A stretch of 64,000 nucleotides of DNA. Origin: Brachionus plicatilis. Lineage: Eukaryota > Rotifera > Eurotatoria > Ploima > Brachionidae. The notes beneath the pieces are model-generated. The model saw only the letters and a list, made by a program, of their open reading frames with translations. It ran no database searches and was not told the origin of the DNA. The stretch is from contig QEOQ01000670.1 in NCBI GenBank assembly GCA_010279815.1, forward strand, positions 64,716 through 128,715. Reading direction: 5' to 3'. Made by a program: the position numbers and the translations under genes. Below are positions 9,351-21,881 of this stretch, one piece after another. Each line of letters opens with the position of its first letter. Positions within the stretch are counted from its first letter, which is position 1.

Positions 9351-12280
9351 TTACGCCACAAAAACATTAGTTGTCACATTGCTAGCTGTTTGTTCGTTTG
9401 AATTTGACTCGTCGGTTGAAATCGTATTATTTAAGCTGTTCAGGAAAAAACTAAAGCTGTTCGCCGCAAAAAAAAGATTAAAAAAAATTAATTAAAATTT
9501 TGAAAATTTAACAATTTTATTCAAATACAAAACTTGATTTATGTAAAAAAAATTTAATTTAAAGCTAAATCATGTAAACCAAAAGCAAAATTAGCAAAAA
9601 TCTTGCAAAATTACTCGAAAAATTTATCTTATTTTGCAAAATTTTTGGTAACAAAAATTTCTAAGGACGATGCATGTGATTAGACAATCGCAATATCATG
9701 ATTAGTTAATTAAATTTGTAACATTAATTTAAAAATATTAATACTTGCTAATAAGCCTACATATCGGTCACATACATTTATGTACATTATTTTAAAACAA
9801 CATTTAAGCATTCAATCGAAAGACCCTGGAGAAACTTAAAATTTAATTTAGTAAATTTCAATTTAAAAATTTAAGCATGAAAAAATCTTATCAGCTAAAA
9901 GAAATCAGATCAATAAAAATTACACATCTAGTCTAAAAAATTTGGCATCTTGTAGTTGATGATCAATTAAAAATTCCATTTCAATTCAAAAAGTTTAACT
10001 TTAGATATAAAAATAAGCCTTTGACATAATTTAAATAATTTTAATGTAACATTTTATATGTTATGTAAATTTAAAAAATAAAGAAATTTGAGAAAAATTT
10101 TCTCAATCGATTGATAAAATCAATTTTTAATTTATGTAACTAATTTTTTGTAAAGTTTTTTTTTATATTTAATACTTATTTGGAATTATTAAATGTATTT
10201 CTTTTTTAAATTTAATTTTGAATGCTAGATACAAATACTTTTGAAATAAAAAAATTCGTATAAACTTTACAAAAAATCAGTTAATACAAATAAATATAAA
10301 AATCGATTTTTTTTCAATGGAGAAAATATTTTTTCAAGTTTTTTTATTTTCTCAATCTACTTTACATGCAAAGCATGGCACATTACAATTATTTAAATTA
10401 AATCAAAAATTTTTTTTTTATATCAAAAGATAAACTTTTTGAATTGATCATCAACATCATCAATGCCAAAAATTATTGTGGTACAATTACCAGAAATTAA
10501 AAGCTAAAACCCCGAGGTTCAAGAAAACAAATAAGACTTAAATTTGAAAAACCTGAACAAGTACTTATCAGTCCAAATCGAAAATTTTACATTTATCAGT
10601 GACAAAAAGCCTATTGATGATATCAAAACAAAATTATGCTTTAAAACAAAAAAGTAAAGCCGTGAAATTAAAAACATGAATTTAGATAATAGAATAAAAA
10701 TATTAAAAAAATTATTAAAACAAAAATAAATGTAGAAAATGTTGAACAAAAGCGCAACAAAGCTTAAATTAGCTAGGAAAAGTTTGTTCCTATATTCCAG
10801 TTGTTTTCTATCAGGTAAATTATGTTCGGTGTAACTAATTAGAGGTGCATATAGATTTGTATTTAAAAACAAATCGACAACAACTAGAATATTATTAGAA
10901 TCAGCAACATACAATCGTCTAATTCCGGACTGTGATTGTTTGGCTGTTGGATCCAATTTTTCTTCTGGCTCCCGATTTATAGGCCCTTGAACTTCGCCAC
11001 CCAAGTTATCTCTAAATAAATTTAAAAATAAATTTAAAAATTTAATATTTAATTTTAAAAATTTGTCAAACTGGCACTTTAGCTGCTCCAATTCGTCTTG
11101 GGTCTGGTCAAGTTTTATTGTGAGTTCATTCTTTTCCCGGAGAACTTTTTGAAGTTCTCTGAGAGTAAACCTCGGTCGGTTTGGATCGTTGGCATCGAAT
11201 ATAAGCAAATTGGTTATGTCTTTGGACAATTTTTCTTGCGAGCTCATGGCCTCTTTGTCAATAGTGTCCGGTGGCTCTTTTTTGTCAATTATTTCAGTTA
11301 AATTTTTTGTTTTAAGCCTTTCTCTAATCAAATTTAGTTGATGCTCCTTTTCGGTCAGAGTACACTCGATCTCTGCTTTGGACTTGACCATTTTTTCAAT
11401 TTGATTTTGAGCTAAAATCTGCTTGCGTCTCAAAGACAACAGGGTCGAATTGAGTCTCTCGATTTGGCCTAACAACTTTTTTAAATAAATTAAGAAAAAA
11501 TTAAAATAGCAAAAAATTTTAAAAAATTTATTTTTTATTTACTCCTTCATGGTCAGAATTTTTTTGCTCAATTTCGCGGTCTTTCAGCCGAATGGTTTCT
11601 TTGAGTCGATAGTTTTCTTCTTTTATTTGTCGAATGTAATCAAGCTCTTCTTGTTTAATCACTTTAAATTTGACATTTTTAAATTTAAAAAAAATTTTAA
11701 AAAATTATCAAGTACCCAAAAGCTCGCTTTGCTTCGATTCTATACTCTTATTTTGGTCCAAGTACTCATTTAAACGTTTATTTTCATCTTTTAGCTTGTT
11801 GATCATTGTAATCAGTTTATAAGTTTCCTGTTTCCATTTTTCATCAATTTCCTCTAGTTCCTAGACAACAAAAAAAAAATTTTTTTTTAAATTTTTTATT
11901 AAAAAAACAAATTAAAATGAAACCTTCTCGAATTTTTCTCTTTCGTTATTGCGCGCAGTTTTTTCCATTTCCAAGCTATTGATCCTCATCTTCAGCTCAT
12001 TAATCTGATCATTCTCTTTTTCCTTGTTAATGGTCATGCTCTCGAGCAGCTCCAGAACACTGATCACTTTGGGCATCAAATCCTTGAGAATCTCAGAGCC
12101 AAAGTTGTTGATTATTTTCTCGAGCTCGGAGCCGATGATCGCCGCATCATCGTACACATCCGACAATGTATACTCGAAGTTGTTGATCTCACTGGGCGTA
12201 AACTGATTGTACGAGTCTCTACGAACCATGTTGTGCTTGCTGGCATAAAATCCGTTTCCAAGAACAGGAGAACTAGTCAT
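9351..12280 (-). CDS. RILPL1: RILP-like adaptor (RILPL1/2 family)
   Basis: Exons 12280-11924, 11860-11716, 11661-11543, 11475-11078, 11011-10913 and 9456-9351 keep frame throughout and give 407 residues, close to the roughly 400 of vertebrate RILPL1. The N-terminal RH1 domain contains DVYDDAAIIGSELEKII and LMPKVISVLELLE. A long coiled coil follows. The RH2 domain contains DPNRPRFTLRELQKVL, the signature that binds phospho-Rab8/Rab10 in this family. The SGIRRLFSFF box is split by the last intron, with a good GTATGT donor at 10912. The tail ends NVFVA. Family members are dimeric Rab effectors working in lysosome and ciliary traffic. The 11077 donor (GTGCCA) is weak and that intron could be retained. 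The 1456-bp last intron holds a foldback element. Confidence 0.88.
9941..10470. mobile_element. Foldback element, family B copy 1 (inside RILPL intron)
   Basis: The ends are inverted copies: TTTGGCATCTTGTAGTTGAT at 9941 and the reverse complement of ATCATCAATGCCAAA ending at 10470. The inner halves are also inverted copies, with TTACAAAAAATCAGTTA answering TAACTAATTTTTTGTAA, so about 530 bp folds back on itself around a centre with GAATGCTAGATACAAATACT. A second copy lies at 27498-27979. There is no coding capacity. Confidence 0.7.
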
Positions 12281-12589
12281 TTTTTCTTAATTATTCTAAT
12301 TAAATTTAAAATTCACATCGCATTTTTTCATTAGCTTAAAAAAACTTTATTTTCATATCTAAAAAAAAATATTAAAAGATAAGAAAATGAACAACACGCG
12401 ATTTCATCATCACTTGATTCTAAATATTCAGAAATTTTAATTCAAAGGCTTATAATAATCAGCTTAGGTATAAAAAAAGAATGAAAAAATTGAATTTAAA
12501 CGTAATTTATAAAATCGATAAATTTTCAAATATTATAATAATTACTGGGGTGTAGGAGCCCATTCATTCTGTGGTTAATTTGAGAAAAA

Positions 12590-13490
12590 TCTATACAACT
12601 AATCACTTTTATTTTCCTGGATCGACCTGGAATTTTTGTTATTTTTTTTAAATAAAAATTAAGGATTTAAAAAAATAATTTCATTGTTATTTCAATCTTG
12701 TGCCCGTGATTCGAAATTTTCGAAAGCTAAATAATAACAGGATAAAATTAATAATGTGAAAAAATAAATTTAAATTTTATTGTTTTTTGGTCAAGTTTTT
12801 TAAATCTTGGAAAGAAAATTTAAGCTTGCAAAAAAAATATCATTAACTGAATTTTTTTGAATAAAATTTAAGAATTAAAAATAAAAAAAAATAGACAGAA
12901 AAAATTATATTAATTTTACTTGCAGTTTATTAACTTAGTGAAAGATCCACCGGGAACTTTTTTCTTTTTTTCTAAATTAAATTTAATAATTTAAAAAAAT
13001 TAAAATAATTATAAAATAAATTTAAATTTTATTGTTTTTTGGTCAAGTTATTTAAATCTTCGAAAGAAAATTTTAACCTTGCTAAAAAATATCATTCCCT
13101 CAAACTTTTTTTCTTCTCTTTGAATAAAATTTAAGAATTAAAAATTTTAAAAAAAAGATAAAAAAAATTTTACATGCATTTTATTAATTTATTGGAAGAT
13201 CGACCTGGAATTTTTGTTATTTTTTTAATAAAATTTAAGTGCTTATAAAATTTAAAAAAATTAAAAAATAAATTTAAATTTGATTGTTTTCTGGTCAAGT
13301 TATTCAAATCTTCGAAAGAAAATTTAACCTTGCTAAAAAACATTAAAACCTCAAACTTTTTTTCTGAATTAAATTTAATAATTAAAAATTTTAAAAAAAA
13401 TATAAAAAAGAATTTCTACATGCACTTTATTTACTTATTGAAAGATCGGTCCGGAACTTATTTTCCTTTTTGTTAAATAAAATTCAAGAA
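12590..13490 (-). repeat. Tandem array built from decayed exons of the BAR-like gene
   Basis: 12680-12850 is a diverged copy of 7495-7700: shared phrases include TCTTGTGCCC, GATTC and TTTTGGTCAA, TTTTTTAAATCTT, GAAAGAA and CCTTGCTAA. Read on the minus strand it gives a degraded version of the KKLTKK and FENLESWAQD exons, with stops. The TTTTGGTCAAG...AAATCTTCGAAAG segment then recurs at about 13030 and 13280. A GATCGACCTGGAA-like phrase recurs at 12620, 12943, 13198 and 13444, giving units of about 250-320 bp. So a duplicated exon piece became a small satellite. Confidence 0.65.
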
Positions 13491-13499
13491 AAAAGTTTA

Positions 13500-16400
13500 T
13501 TCTTTAAAGAAAAAAAAATTTAAAAAAGAAAAAAGTTTTACAAATTAACATCAGTATGTTGGCGATTTTTATTTTAAGTATAATTTTTCTCAAATTCGAC
13601 TCAATTTAAAGCATCCACAAAGCCTTTGAGATAACAATGATAAGAATCCTAAACTTATGAAAAATCATTGACTTGAAAAAAATTTAAGCGCCAATTCATA
13701 TTGCCCGGATCTTTTCCCATTTAAGATCGGTTCAACTCTTAGACATAAAAGACATTCAAAAGTATTCCTAATTGAATGAGCTCTTGTCAACAAGGGCGTC
13801 TTATAATTATATGAGATTTGATTTTAGATTTTTTATTAATTTTAAGAAACCATTGAAAACTCTTGAGAAAACTAGTTCCACTCACAAGGCTTTAAATCAC
13901 GACACTAGAGTTTGCCCAGATTAATCTTGATAGCCCAAATTTTGAACCAACATTGATCTTTTATTATCTTGTTTGACTTCCTTTAGAACTAGTCACGTTC
14001 AAGTTTTTTCTATTTCTAAACAAAAAAATAGTATTTTATGTAAATATTTGTGTATTTGACATTTGACCATTTTCCAAAAGTTAATCTCATTAGTTTCACT
14101 TTAGCTTTGATTAAAATTTAGCATGATTCCGATTTTTTTGTCACACAACTTGCGCGAAACCCTCAAGTTGAAGCCAAAAAATAATTAAATTTTCTTAATA
14201 TTAAAAAAAAAAAATTTTTTCACAAATATCAACAATTCTTAAGAATAAAAGCACTTAAAATTTTTAATAAAAAAAAAGATTTATCAAAAAGCTTGATATT
14301 TTAATAGTTTCAAGTTTTTTTAAACTATTTGAAAAAAAAATTCTAAAGTTAAATTAACTTTGTTCGAATGAGTCGTGAAATGAGGCAATCTAAAAATCTG
14401 CCAACTGGGTCATTTGAGTTGGATGGATGACAAAAATTAGAGATTAAAGATACACATAAAATTAAGCAGTAGAAATGTTAAGCATGCTTGGGTCTCCAGA
14501 GCCATTAAAGTTGGCATTTAGTCTAAATGGCATTGAGCACGTTCGAATCACGAACAAAATGCAAATTAGTTTTTAGCAAAATTTTCATATTTGCCTTAAA
14601 TACCATGTAAAAACAAATACGGACTGGATTTATTAGTCAGTTGAAAGGTCCGGGCAATTTGATACATATTATCTCTTATGCAATCTGGCCTCATATGGCT
14701 TTGTTTTTAAAACAATCCTTTTAAAGCTGTTCTAACACCTTGGAGCTCGTATTTTATTAATTAGTTTAAAAATGAAAATAGCTTGAGATGCTGATAATGA
14801 AAAGATAAAAAAAAAAGTTATGAAAAAATCAATAAAATACTTATTTTATTTGTTATGCTGCTGAAAACAAAAGACGGCCGGATATAGGCAGAATTTTGTT
14901 TACGTCAATTGAAAAAAAAAATTTTCTATTTTACTGAAATTGATAAAGTCAACACATAATGGATGTTTGATGGATTTTTTAATTCTAAAAAAAAATTCAA
15001 TATCTTCATAAATAATTAGCTTCCACTTCAGTTTCAATTAGAGCTCTTGAATTTGTAATTTAATTATGAATCCGCTTGCGCTTTGTGCCATGCAGACATT
15101 TGCTTAGTCTGACATGTTATTCAATATGTTCAACAGATGCGTGCACATACACCTAAAATTGATTTTTTTTGCTGCCTCACGGATCATTAAAATTATTAAC
15201 CTTGCTTAATATTTTCATAGGAATTCCACTGAAAAATTATTGACAAAAAATTTTAAAAGCGAAAATTTTATTCAATTATTTGTTTACAAGTACAAACATT
15301 TAATTAAATTAAAAATACGATGCTTTGAATGTAAAATTTGTGTTTTTGATGTTCTTTTAAAAAAATTGATTTTTTTAATATTTTAATTGAATAAAAATAT
15401 GACAGATTTTTTCTAATTCTTACCTTAATATAATTAAACAAAACATCGGTGACCAATTTTCCAAAATAAAAAAAACATTTTAAAATTCTAGGCGTAAATG
15501 ATTTTTTTTCTTTTTACATTTTTAATTTAACAAGAAATCCGTGTATTCTTATCGAATTACTTTGAAAATAAAGCAACATTGATATCTTGAGAGCGAAAAT
15601 TGAATAGCTCCTCGATATTCAATAATTGATTTTGCAGATCACATTTCTATTAGTTTAGAATTCTTAACTAAAAAAAATAAGGAAATTACCAGGTTGTTAA
15701 AATAAAAAGATTTATATCTAAAAATCGTAAAAATAAAATGCAAAAATATTTCGATTAATACATTTTTTGAGTACGAAATTTTTATAAATCATTAAATATT
15801 TTTTAAATCTAATCCCAAAATATAATTTATTTTAAAAAAATTCAGATCTCACGACTCAAGTTTATATCATTTTCCAAGGTGATCTAAATTTTAAAATTTG
15901 AAAAGATTTCATATCAAAAATGACGGTGAAATTATCTTTAGACATAACTCTTATATAGGGTGATTTTTTTATGAATGTGATATTATTTAAAGTATTATTT
16001 ACACTTAGAAATGATACTTAATGCTTATTATATTTTCAATTACCAAAAAAACGTGTATTTTAAATTTAGATTTTTGATGATATAAAAAAATATTTTTGAA
16101 AATAAATCTTGAGAAATAAAAGTTAATTAATTTTCTTTGACTGAAACAATAGAATATCAAAAATTTTAATTATTTTGCTAAATTTCTTGTAATTAAAAAA
16201 AAAGTTTTTAGTTATTCGAGTAAAAAACAAATTTTTTAATTTTTTACTTATAATTAAAATATTTATAGTATTTCTTTTGCAAAACTATCTAGATAATTTT
16301 GATTAGAAACTTATAAAGTTTGCTGTGAAAATAACTTTTTCATGCTGATGTTCTTAATCTATTAATTATTACATTTAACGGGAATTTTTCAATTTAACTT

Positions 16401-17829
16401 CAATTGGTCTATTTAAAGATTAGAAAATCTTCTTTTAAATATCTACAAAAAATATGTTATTGTATAATCCTTTGTAATAGTAATAATAAACAATATTTAT
16501 TAATAGGGCTTAGTATTTAGATGAAAAGTGATTAAGACCTTCATATTAAGAAAAATTTTGGGATTTTTATGTTAAAGAAAATATCAAAAATTAATTTGAT
16601 ATAAGTTAAAAATAAAATATGTCTCTATAAATTAGAAGTCATTATTTTAATGCAACAAAAAAAACTGACAAATTGGTTTGATAATATTTCAGATTGAAAT
16701 ATTTAAGCGATAAATCATCGAGTCCTATAAAAATACTCAAAGCAAAAATTACACTCATAAAGTTTATTTAATGATTAAAGGAAAATCGAGCCACAAGTTT
16801 CCTCTCTTAAGAACCATGCACAAATACAAGTCTAGTCTGATTCATTAATTTTTATGATTTTTAATTATTAATAAATAAAATTATTTAATCAAACAAATTA
16901 GAGATTCTAATGAAAAAAACCTTAGACCGAGATCCTTATTCGTTTATTAAAATTTTTTAAGATTTTAGATTGAAAAAAGAATTAATATTGAGCTTGAAAA
17001 AGAATGTTGATCTGAAAAAATTCAAATAATTTGAAATATTTTCATAAGAAATTCGACTGATTGCATTTAAAAAAATAATTAATCGATTCAAATAGGTTAA
17101 ACTAATATTCGATTAATAAAATATATTTACTTAATTTTAAATTGACCAGAACATGCTCTTTCACCATTAGTTTGTTATTTTAATATAAAATTGATTTGGT
17201 TTATATTTTTTAAAAAGTCTTTGAATTAAATCTAAAATGAAAATTTTAAATTACTTTTTACCTTCAAGGTAATCATTTTTAACTTTGTTTTTTAATTCAA
17301 AAAAATTCTTAAAAAATGATATTGATCAATATTTAACAACAAATACAATTTACATCTAAAATTTAATTGCAAAATTTTTAACTAATAGACAAAAAGAATT
17401 AAAATTGAGTAGAAAATTAAGTTCTTTGAGTTCCCATTTTTATAGCTATTTGTAGTTAATTAAATTGATTTTGTTAAATTTGATTGTTGATTTAAAAGTT
17501 TTGTTTTTTTTTTGTTTCTAAAAGACTTAAATAAAAACATGAGAAATATCACCTGTCAGAATGCAAATTGAATTCGGCTAAATAATTTTCAAAAGACACC
17601 AATTGTGCACGTTTAATGCAAATGTTTCGCTAAAACCAATTACAGAATTTTAATCTAAAAAGAATATCTAAAATAAATAATATTTTTTTTATATAGGCTA
17701 ATTAAATTAGGATACTCATTCATAATCTGGAAAAAATATTCTATGAATAAAACAAAGCTCCTAAAAATCTAGATCAAATGGAAATACAATAGATAATTAA
17801 AAAAATATGAATTCTTTATTTTATTTTTA
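13500..17829. other. Long AT-rich intergenic stretch
   Basis: No gene, RNA gene or clear element is seen. ATTGCCCGGATCTTTT near 13704 and its inverted relative AAAGGTCCGGGCAATTT near 14644 could be the ends of an old element of about 950 bp, but the arms are short. The rest is low-complexity A/T. Confidence 0.35.
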
Positions 17830-18678
17830 TTAATTGTCTAAGCAAATAGTGTTGTAATTAGCATAACATTTGAATTCATTTGCCAAATTTCTTTCATGCT
17901 TTGGAATAAATGAACATAAACGAACCTTGAGACAGGCGCCTAAAAGATCTTCCATCACAGCTCCTTCAAAAAAAAATTTTAAAACTAAAATAACAATTTT
18001 ATCATCTACCAGTGCAAACAATCATTTTGAAGTCATCTTTGGTAATTTTTCGTACAGTCATTCCAGTTTTTATATGACAGTCTTGAGATAAATATGGAGG
18101 ATCCGATATAACCATGTCAAAATATTTTTCCATCTTGGGTTCAAACTCAAGTGGATGATTATAGTCATAAAAATAAAAATCTTCTCCATACATTTCGAAT
18201 CTTTTGTCATATTCAAATAATTTTATGTCTATTTTTTCAATTAATTCCTCAAAATTATCGATTTCAGACCAAGACTTTGCTTCCTTTAAATAATGATGGA
18301 GAGCTTTGAACAGAGTTGGACATGATATACATGCTACATTGAATTTTTCACAAGATCTTCACAAATTAACTAAATTTTGCAGCTAAAATATGATTTTAAC
18401 TTTTACTTTAATTTTTCCTTTGCATTAAGAAAAACTTCCTTAGCTAAAGTATCGCTAGTCTTTTTATCATACCAAAATTGACTTAATTGCTAATAGTTAA
18501 ATTAATGATTAGCTCTTGTACGGCTTTTTGTGAAAAATACCCAATTTTCATCAATTTGCTTAGCTTGAGCTTCTGTTTCAGCGTAGAACTCATGTAAAGC
18601 TTTTAATGCCTCGGCAGACAATTGAGGAACGTCACCGTCATCTTCCTGGTGGTTGATCATAATCAGACTTTCACTCAT
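17830..18678 (-). CDS. EEF1AKMT1: EEF1A lysine methyltransferase 1
   Basis: Exons 18678-18541, 18489-18407, 18356-18010 and 17963-17830 keep phase and give 233 residues. Family landmarks appear in order: [17 protein letters not shown] at the N terminus, [14 protein letters not shown] across the first junction, [20 protein letters not shown], then ISDPPYLS with the DPPY motif at 159-162, and finally [16 protein letters not shown]. The DPPY motif is the catalytic signature of this N6-type methyltransferase class, which methylates a lysine of elongation factor 1A. The upstream in-frame start at 18747 adds a hydrophobic leader not seen in the family, so the ATG at 18678 is preferred. Two of the three introns use AAG acceptors. 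SDE2 ends only 172 bp upstream on the same strand. Confidence 0.9.
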
Positions 18679-18850
18679 TTTTAAAATCTTTTTATTTAAA
18701 CACACATTAACTAATAATTTGAGTTTAATTGTAAAATAGTTCAACATGCTTAATCAAAAGCATTTATTTTACAAAATTAAATTTTTTTAAAAAATTTTAT
18801 TTACAAAAAAAAATTAAACAAGCGAATAGGTTTATTTTTTAGAAAAATAA

Positions 18851-19609
18851 TTAATTTAATTTAATTTTTTTAGCTGGTTCCTCTTCATCCTCTGAAGAAG
18901 AGACGTCAACATCATCAATACCTAACCAACTTTTAAATTTTTCATTATCTTTAGTCTCAGATTTTTTGGTAATTTTTTCACTATCTTCCCCATTCGATGA
19001 ACTATTTCCGTCACCACTTTTTGCTTCATTTTCACTACCAGGTTTATCAGAACTATTCAATTTTTTGCTGCATATAGCAGAAGACATTGCATGCTCAAGG
19101 TCTTCGGTGATTTTTAGCTTTTGTTCATCGTATTTTGGATCTACGAACAAATGGTGTGATGATTCCAATTTTTCTCGTTTTTTTTTCTTTTGTTCTAGTT
19201 TTATTTTCTTTTCTTCTTCTTTCTTCTTGGCAATTTCTGACTGCTTTGACAAGAATTCTTTGAGTCTCTTTTCATTATTGACATGGCGTATACGTCTTCC
19301 AGTTAAGTCACGACATGCTTCTTTATTTGTTGATTTGGTTATTTGTTTACCAAAAGATCTCAAAAGAGAGCCAAAACCGCCCTTACCCCCCAGTATCAAA
19401 GGACTTAATTGAATCACATCACCTTCGTTCAATACTGACTTTGAGTTTAGTTTTATACCATTTTTTGAAAGGAGAACGTACTGTGACTTAGAAAAACCAA
19501 AATTGGACTGAATTCTGTCATTAATGCTAGCTAAAATGTCATTACCGAAAACAAATATCCTTTCCAAATTCGAATCAGTTGAATTTGCTAGTTTAAGTTT
19601 AAATTCCAT
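18851..19609 (-). CDS. SDE2: SDE2 replication/splicing regulator
   Basis: A single exon of 252 residues. It has an N-terminal ubiquitin-like fold, then LGGKGGFGSLLRSFGKQ with the GG-KGG processing site at about 74-78, then REACRDLTGRR-like sequence (EACRDLTGRRIRHVN), then a long lysine/glutamate coiled coil and an acidic tail (SSSEDEEEP). In the family, cleavage after GG releases a Lys-starting protein that enters the spliceosome and, in animals, also limits PCNA ubiquitination. Vertebrate SDE2 is longer; the C-terminal SAP-like region is not evident here. The next gene on the strand, EEF1AKMT1, starts 172 bp downstream. Confidence 0.9.
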   Translation of the reverse strand: MEFKLKLANSTDSNLERIFVFGNDILASINDRIQSNFGFSKSQYVLLSKNGIKLNSKSVLNEGDVIQLSPLILGGKGGFGSLLRSFGKQITKSTNKEACRDLTGRRIRHVNNEKRLKEFLSKQSEIAKKKEEEKKIKLEQKKKKREKLESSHHLFVDPKYDEQKLKITEDLEHAMSSAICSKKLNSSDKPGSENEAKSGDGNSSSNGEDSEKITKKSETKDNEKFKSWLGIDDVDVSSSEDEEEPAKKIKLN

Positions 19610-20349
19610 GTTTTATTTTATAGGAATAATGATTATTAAAATTTAGATTTGCTCATATTTATATTAAAAATTCTGTAAAATAAAAATAAAATTTTCAAAA
19701 TAAACCTTAACTTTTCTCAGTGCATTTTTGCTATTTTTTCAAAAAAAAAAAATTTTATTCACTCTTTTATTGAAAAAATAAAGCGAATTTTGTCTATTTA
19801 TTTTTAGGTCCTAAAAATGCTAAGAAATATTTAGTTTAATATTTAAAACCTAAAATTAAAATACAGATAAAATTGAAAATTTATTTTATTTTCTTGGTTA
19901 ATTTACAGCAAAAAAATGCTTAAATTTAGTTTGATTTTTTATATTGATTCTTTAAATATACATAAAATTTTTGAATTATTCTGTAAATAAAGTGAAAAAT
20001 ATTGTTAATCATTATTTTCCATGTAATAAACTTTTTTAATAAAATCTTTGGATCAACTAGTTAGTCAATAAATTTTTGTTTTTCTTTTATTTTCATAAAA
20101 GAGTTTTATTTAAAAAATATTTTATCTCTTAATTTAATATTTAGATTTGTTCTCTGATTATGATCTAATAATGTTAAGTCATAGAAATTGTCCGAAATTT
20201 TTCATTAAATATCTAATCCAAAGTTATGAACATAATAATAATTTTATTTATTTTATTATTGTTTGTAAATATAATAAATGTATTAATTTTTATTTTGTAC
20301 CAGTCTATCATCTTAATTAAACTGTTAATATTTTGATTAAATTATTGAT
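19610..20349. other. Non-coding DNA upstream of SDE2
   Basis: Low-complexity A/T, no recognisable gene. The part next to 19610 should carry the SDE2 promoter and 5' UTR. Confidence 0.35.
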
Positions 20350-20559
20350 TCAATTTAAAATAATCAAAACTAATTTAAATAGTTCAAATAATGTGCGTAG
20401 TTGTAATTCATCTAATATTAGAAAACATTTATTAGCTTCAAGCTTTTTTCTGATATTTTTTATTTTCTTATTTTTAAGTCTAGCACATTTCCAAATGGCG
20501 TTTACTGCAACAACCTGCCAATTTTTACTATTCAAAATATTGTTGACGTGAGTTGTCAT
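20350..20559 (-). CDS. Hypothetical short ORF
   Basis: An ATG-started frame of 69 codons with mixed composition (NSKNWQVVAVNAIWKCAR, then a Lys/Arg-rich stretch). No known domain is recognised and no neighbouring exon could be joined. It could be a relic or a chance ORF; the overlapping plus-strand frame is hydrophobic and looks like its shadow. Confidence 0.22.
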   Translation of the reverse strand: MTTHVNNILNSKNWQVVAVNAIWKCARLKNKKIKNIRKKLEANKCFLILDELQLRTLFELFKLVLIILN

Positions 20560-21743
20560 GTACTTATTTATATTGAAGTCAAAAATAATTAATAAATTAA
20601 AAAGAAAAAATTATTTCTTATTGTAAGATTATTTTAAACAATTCATAGAGATAAAAAATTTAATTTTGTTAATTAAATAATGAAAAATTCTAAAACACTT
20701 TTTATACATTTTTAAATTAGAAATTTGTAAATAATTTCGAAATAATTATTTTTTATTCAATTTTAAAGAAAAAAAAATTAAAAAATTAAATTTTCTTTAT
20801 TTCGAAGCCCCGATTGTTTTAATCTAATTATTTATTTTTGAGTAAAACAAAAAAAATATCTTATCTTAATTGATTAATTATTTTTAAAAAATTGGTATTC
20901 TCATGGTGATCTACAACGATATTTCAGCAAACAAGCATTTTGGTCATTATGAATGATCAAAAAATCTTTTTCGGCTATTTTTGGATAAAAATAATTCAAA
21001 GCTTTCTATTTAGCATTAATATCTACCGAACATAATTTTCACATTTTATTTACAGAATAATCCAAAGAGCAAATGCAAATTTCAATCTATCAAGAAAAAT
21101 TTATCGAAAATGATAAAATTTAGATGCCGGTGTTCAATATCAAATATTGAGCCACTGTTCCAACAAGATTATCCCGATTGCATTCAGAACAAAAATCATA
21201 ATTCAGATCGTTTTCTTAAGCGCATGATTCTAGTCAAAAATCCAAATTTTATTCAATTATTCTTCATTTGATTATTCTTTTCAACCTGGACACCACACTT
21301 TACTCTTTCTTTTTCAGAAAAGAATTAAAATTCACCTCTTTCATATTCAAATGAACAATTTTTTTTGTATTTAAAGAATAATTTTAGCCAGCATTCTATG
21401 AAAATATCGAGTAAAAAATAGTTGAAATTATTAATGAAATAGTTGTAAAAAAGCAAATAAAAAATAAAAATTATCTAGTCAATTCTCTAATAAGAAAATT
21501 TGGAGTGTTTTATTTTTTTTTTATTAAAAAATGATACAATGAATGAATGTTAAGCGTCCTTTTTCAGCATACACATTTTGTAGTTTGTTTTTTTTTTTCA
21601 ATTTGAAAAGTAAAAAAGTTAATAAATATTTTAAAAATTATAAAGTTCATTAACTAAATGTAGTGTTTTGTTTTTTAAATTTTTGGGGCTAAAGAGGGAA
21701 AATAGCGGAAAAAGGTCACACACATTCCAGTTAGTCTGAGAAA
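20560..21743. other. AT-rich DNA without recognisable genes
   Basis: 21050-21260 is slightly richer in G/C, but all six frames are interrupted and no family is recognisable. Confidence 0.35.
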
Positions 21744-21881
21744 TCTGTAAGGAAAGCATGGGAAGAAGCAGATTTACTATCAACCTCGGTCGTGAACGCC
21801 AGGTTGGTGAACAGTTTTAAGGCTGCTCTTGACAACCACATGATAGCAGACCGATTGAGAAGAACGGCATATCAAGCCTAA
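21744..21881 (+). pseudogene. LINE reverse-transcriptase ORF, last 45 codons
   Basis: The frame contains WEEADLLSTSVVNARLVNSF and KAALDNHM and ends in TAA. The V-V-N-A-x-x-V-N-S-F-K-x-x-L-D-x-H pattern is the usual C terminus of invertebrate non-LTR (CR1/RTE-like) polymerases. Upstream the frame is broken by a TAG just before 21735. A 3' tail of unique sequence follows to about 21990. This is a 5'-truncated dead copy, as target-primed insertion typically leaves. Confidence 0.55.

Noticed and set aside
10519..10912. C-terminal hydrophobic extension of the RILPL ORF
   Set aside because: It is read-through of an intron: a GTATGT donor at 10912 joins in phase to the exon at 9456-9351, which restores the conserved SGIRRLFSFF box.
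14480..14560. Possible tRNA (TTCGAATC T-loop-like sequence)
   Set aside because: No acceptor or anticodon stem could be formed around it.
18679..18747. Upstream extension of EEF1AKMT1
   Set aside because: The 23 extra codons form a hydrophobic leader absent from the family; the ATG at 18678 fits better.
18966..19412. 148-codon plus-strand ORF opposite SDE2
   Set aside because: Shadow of the SDE2 coding strand, with Ser/Phe-rich composition mirroring Glu/Lys codons.
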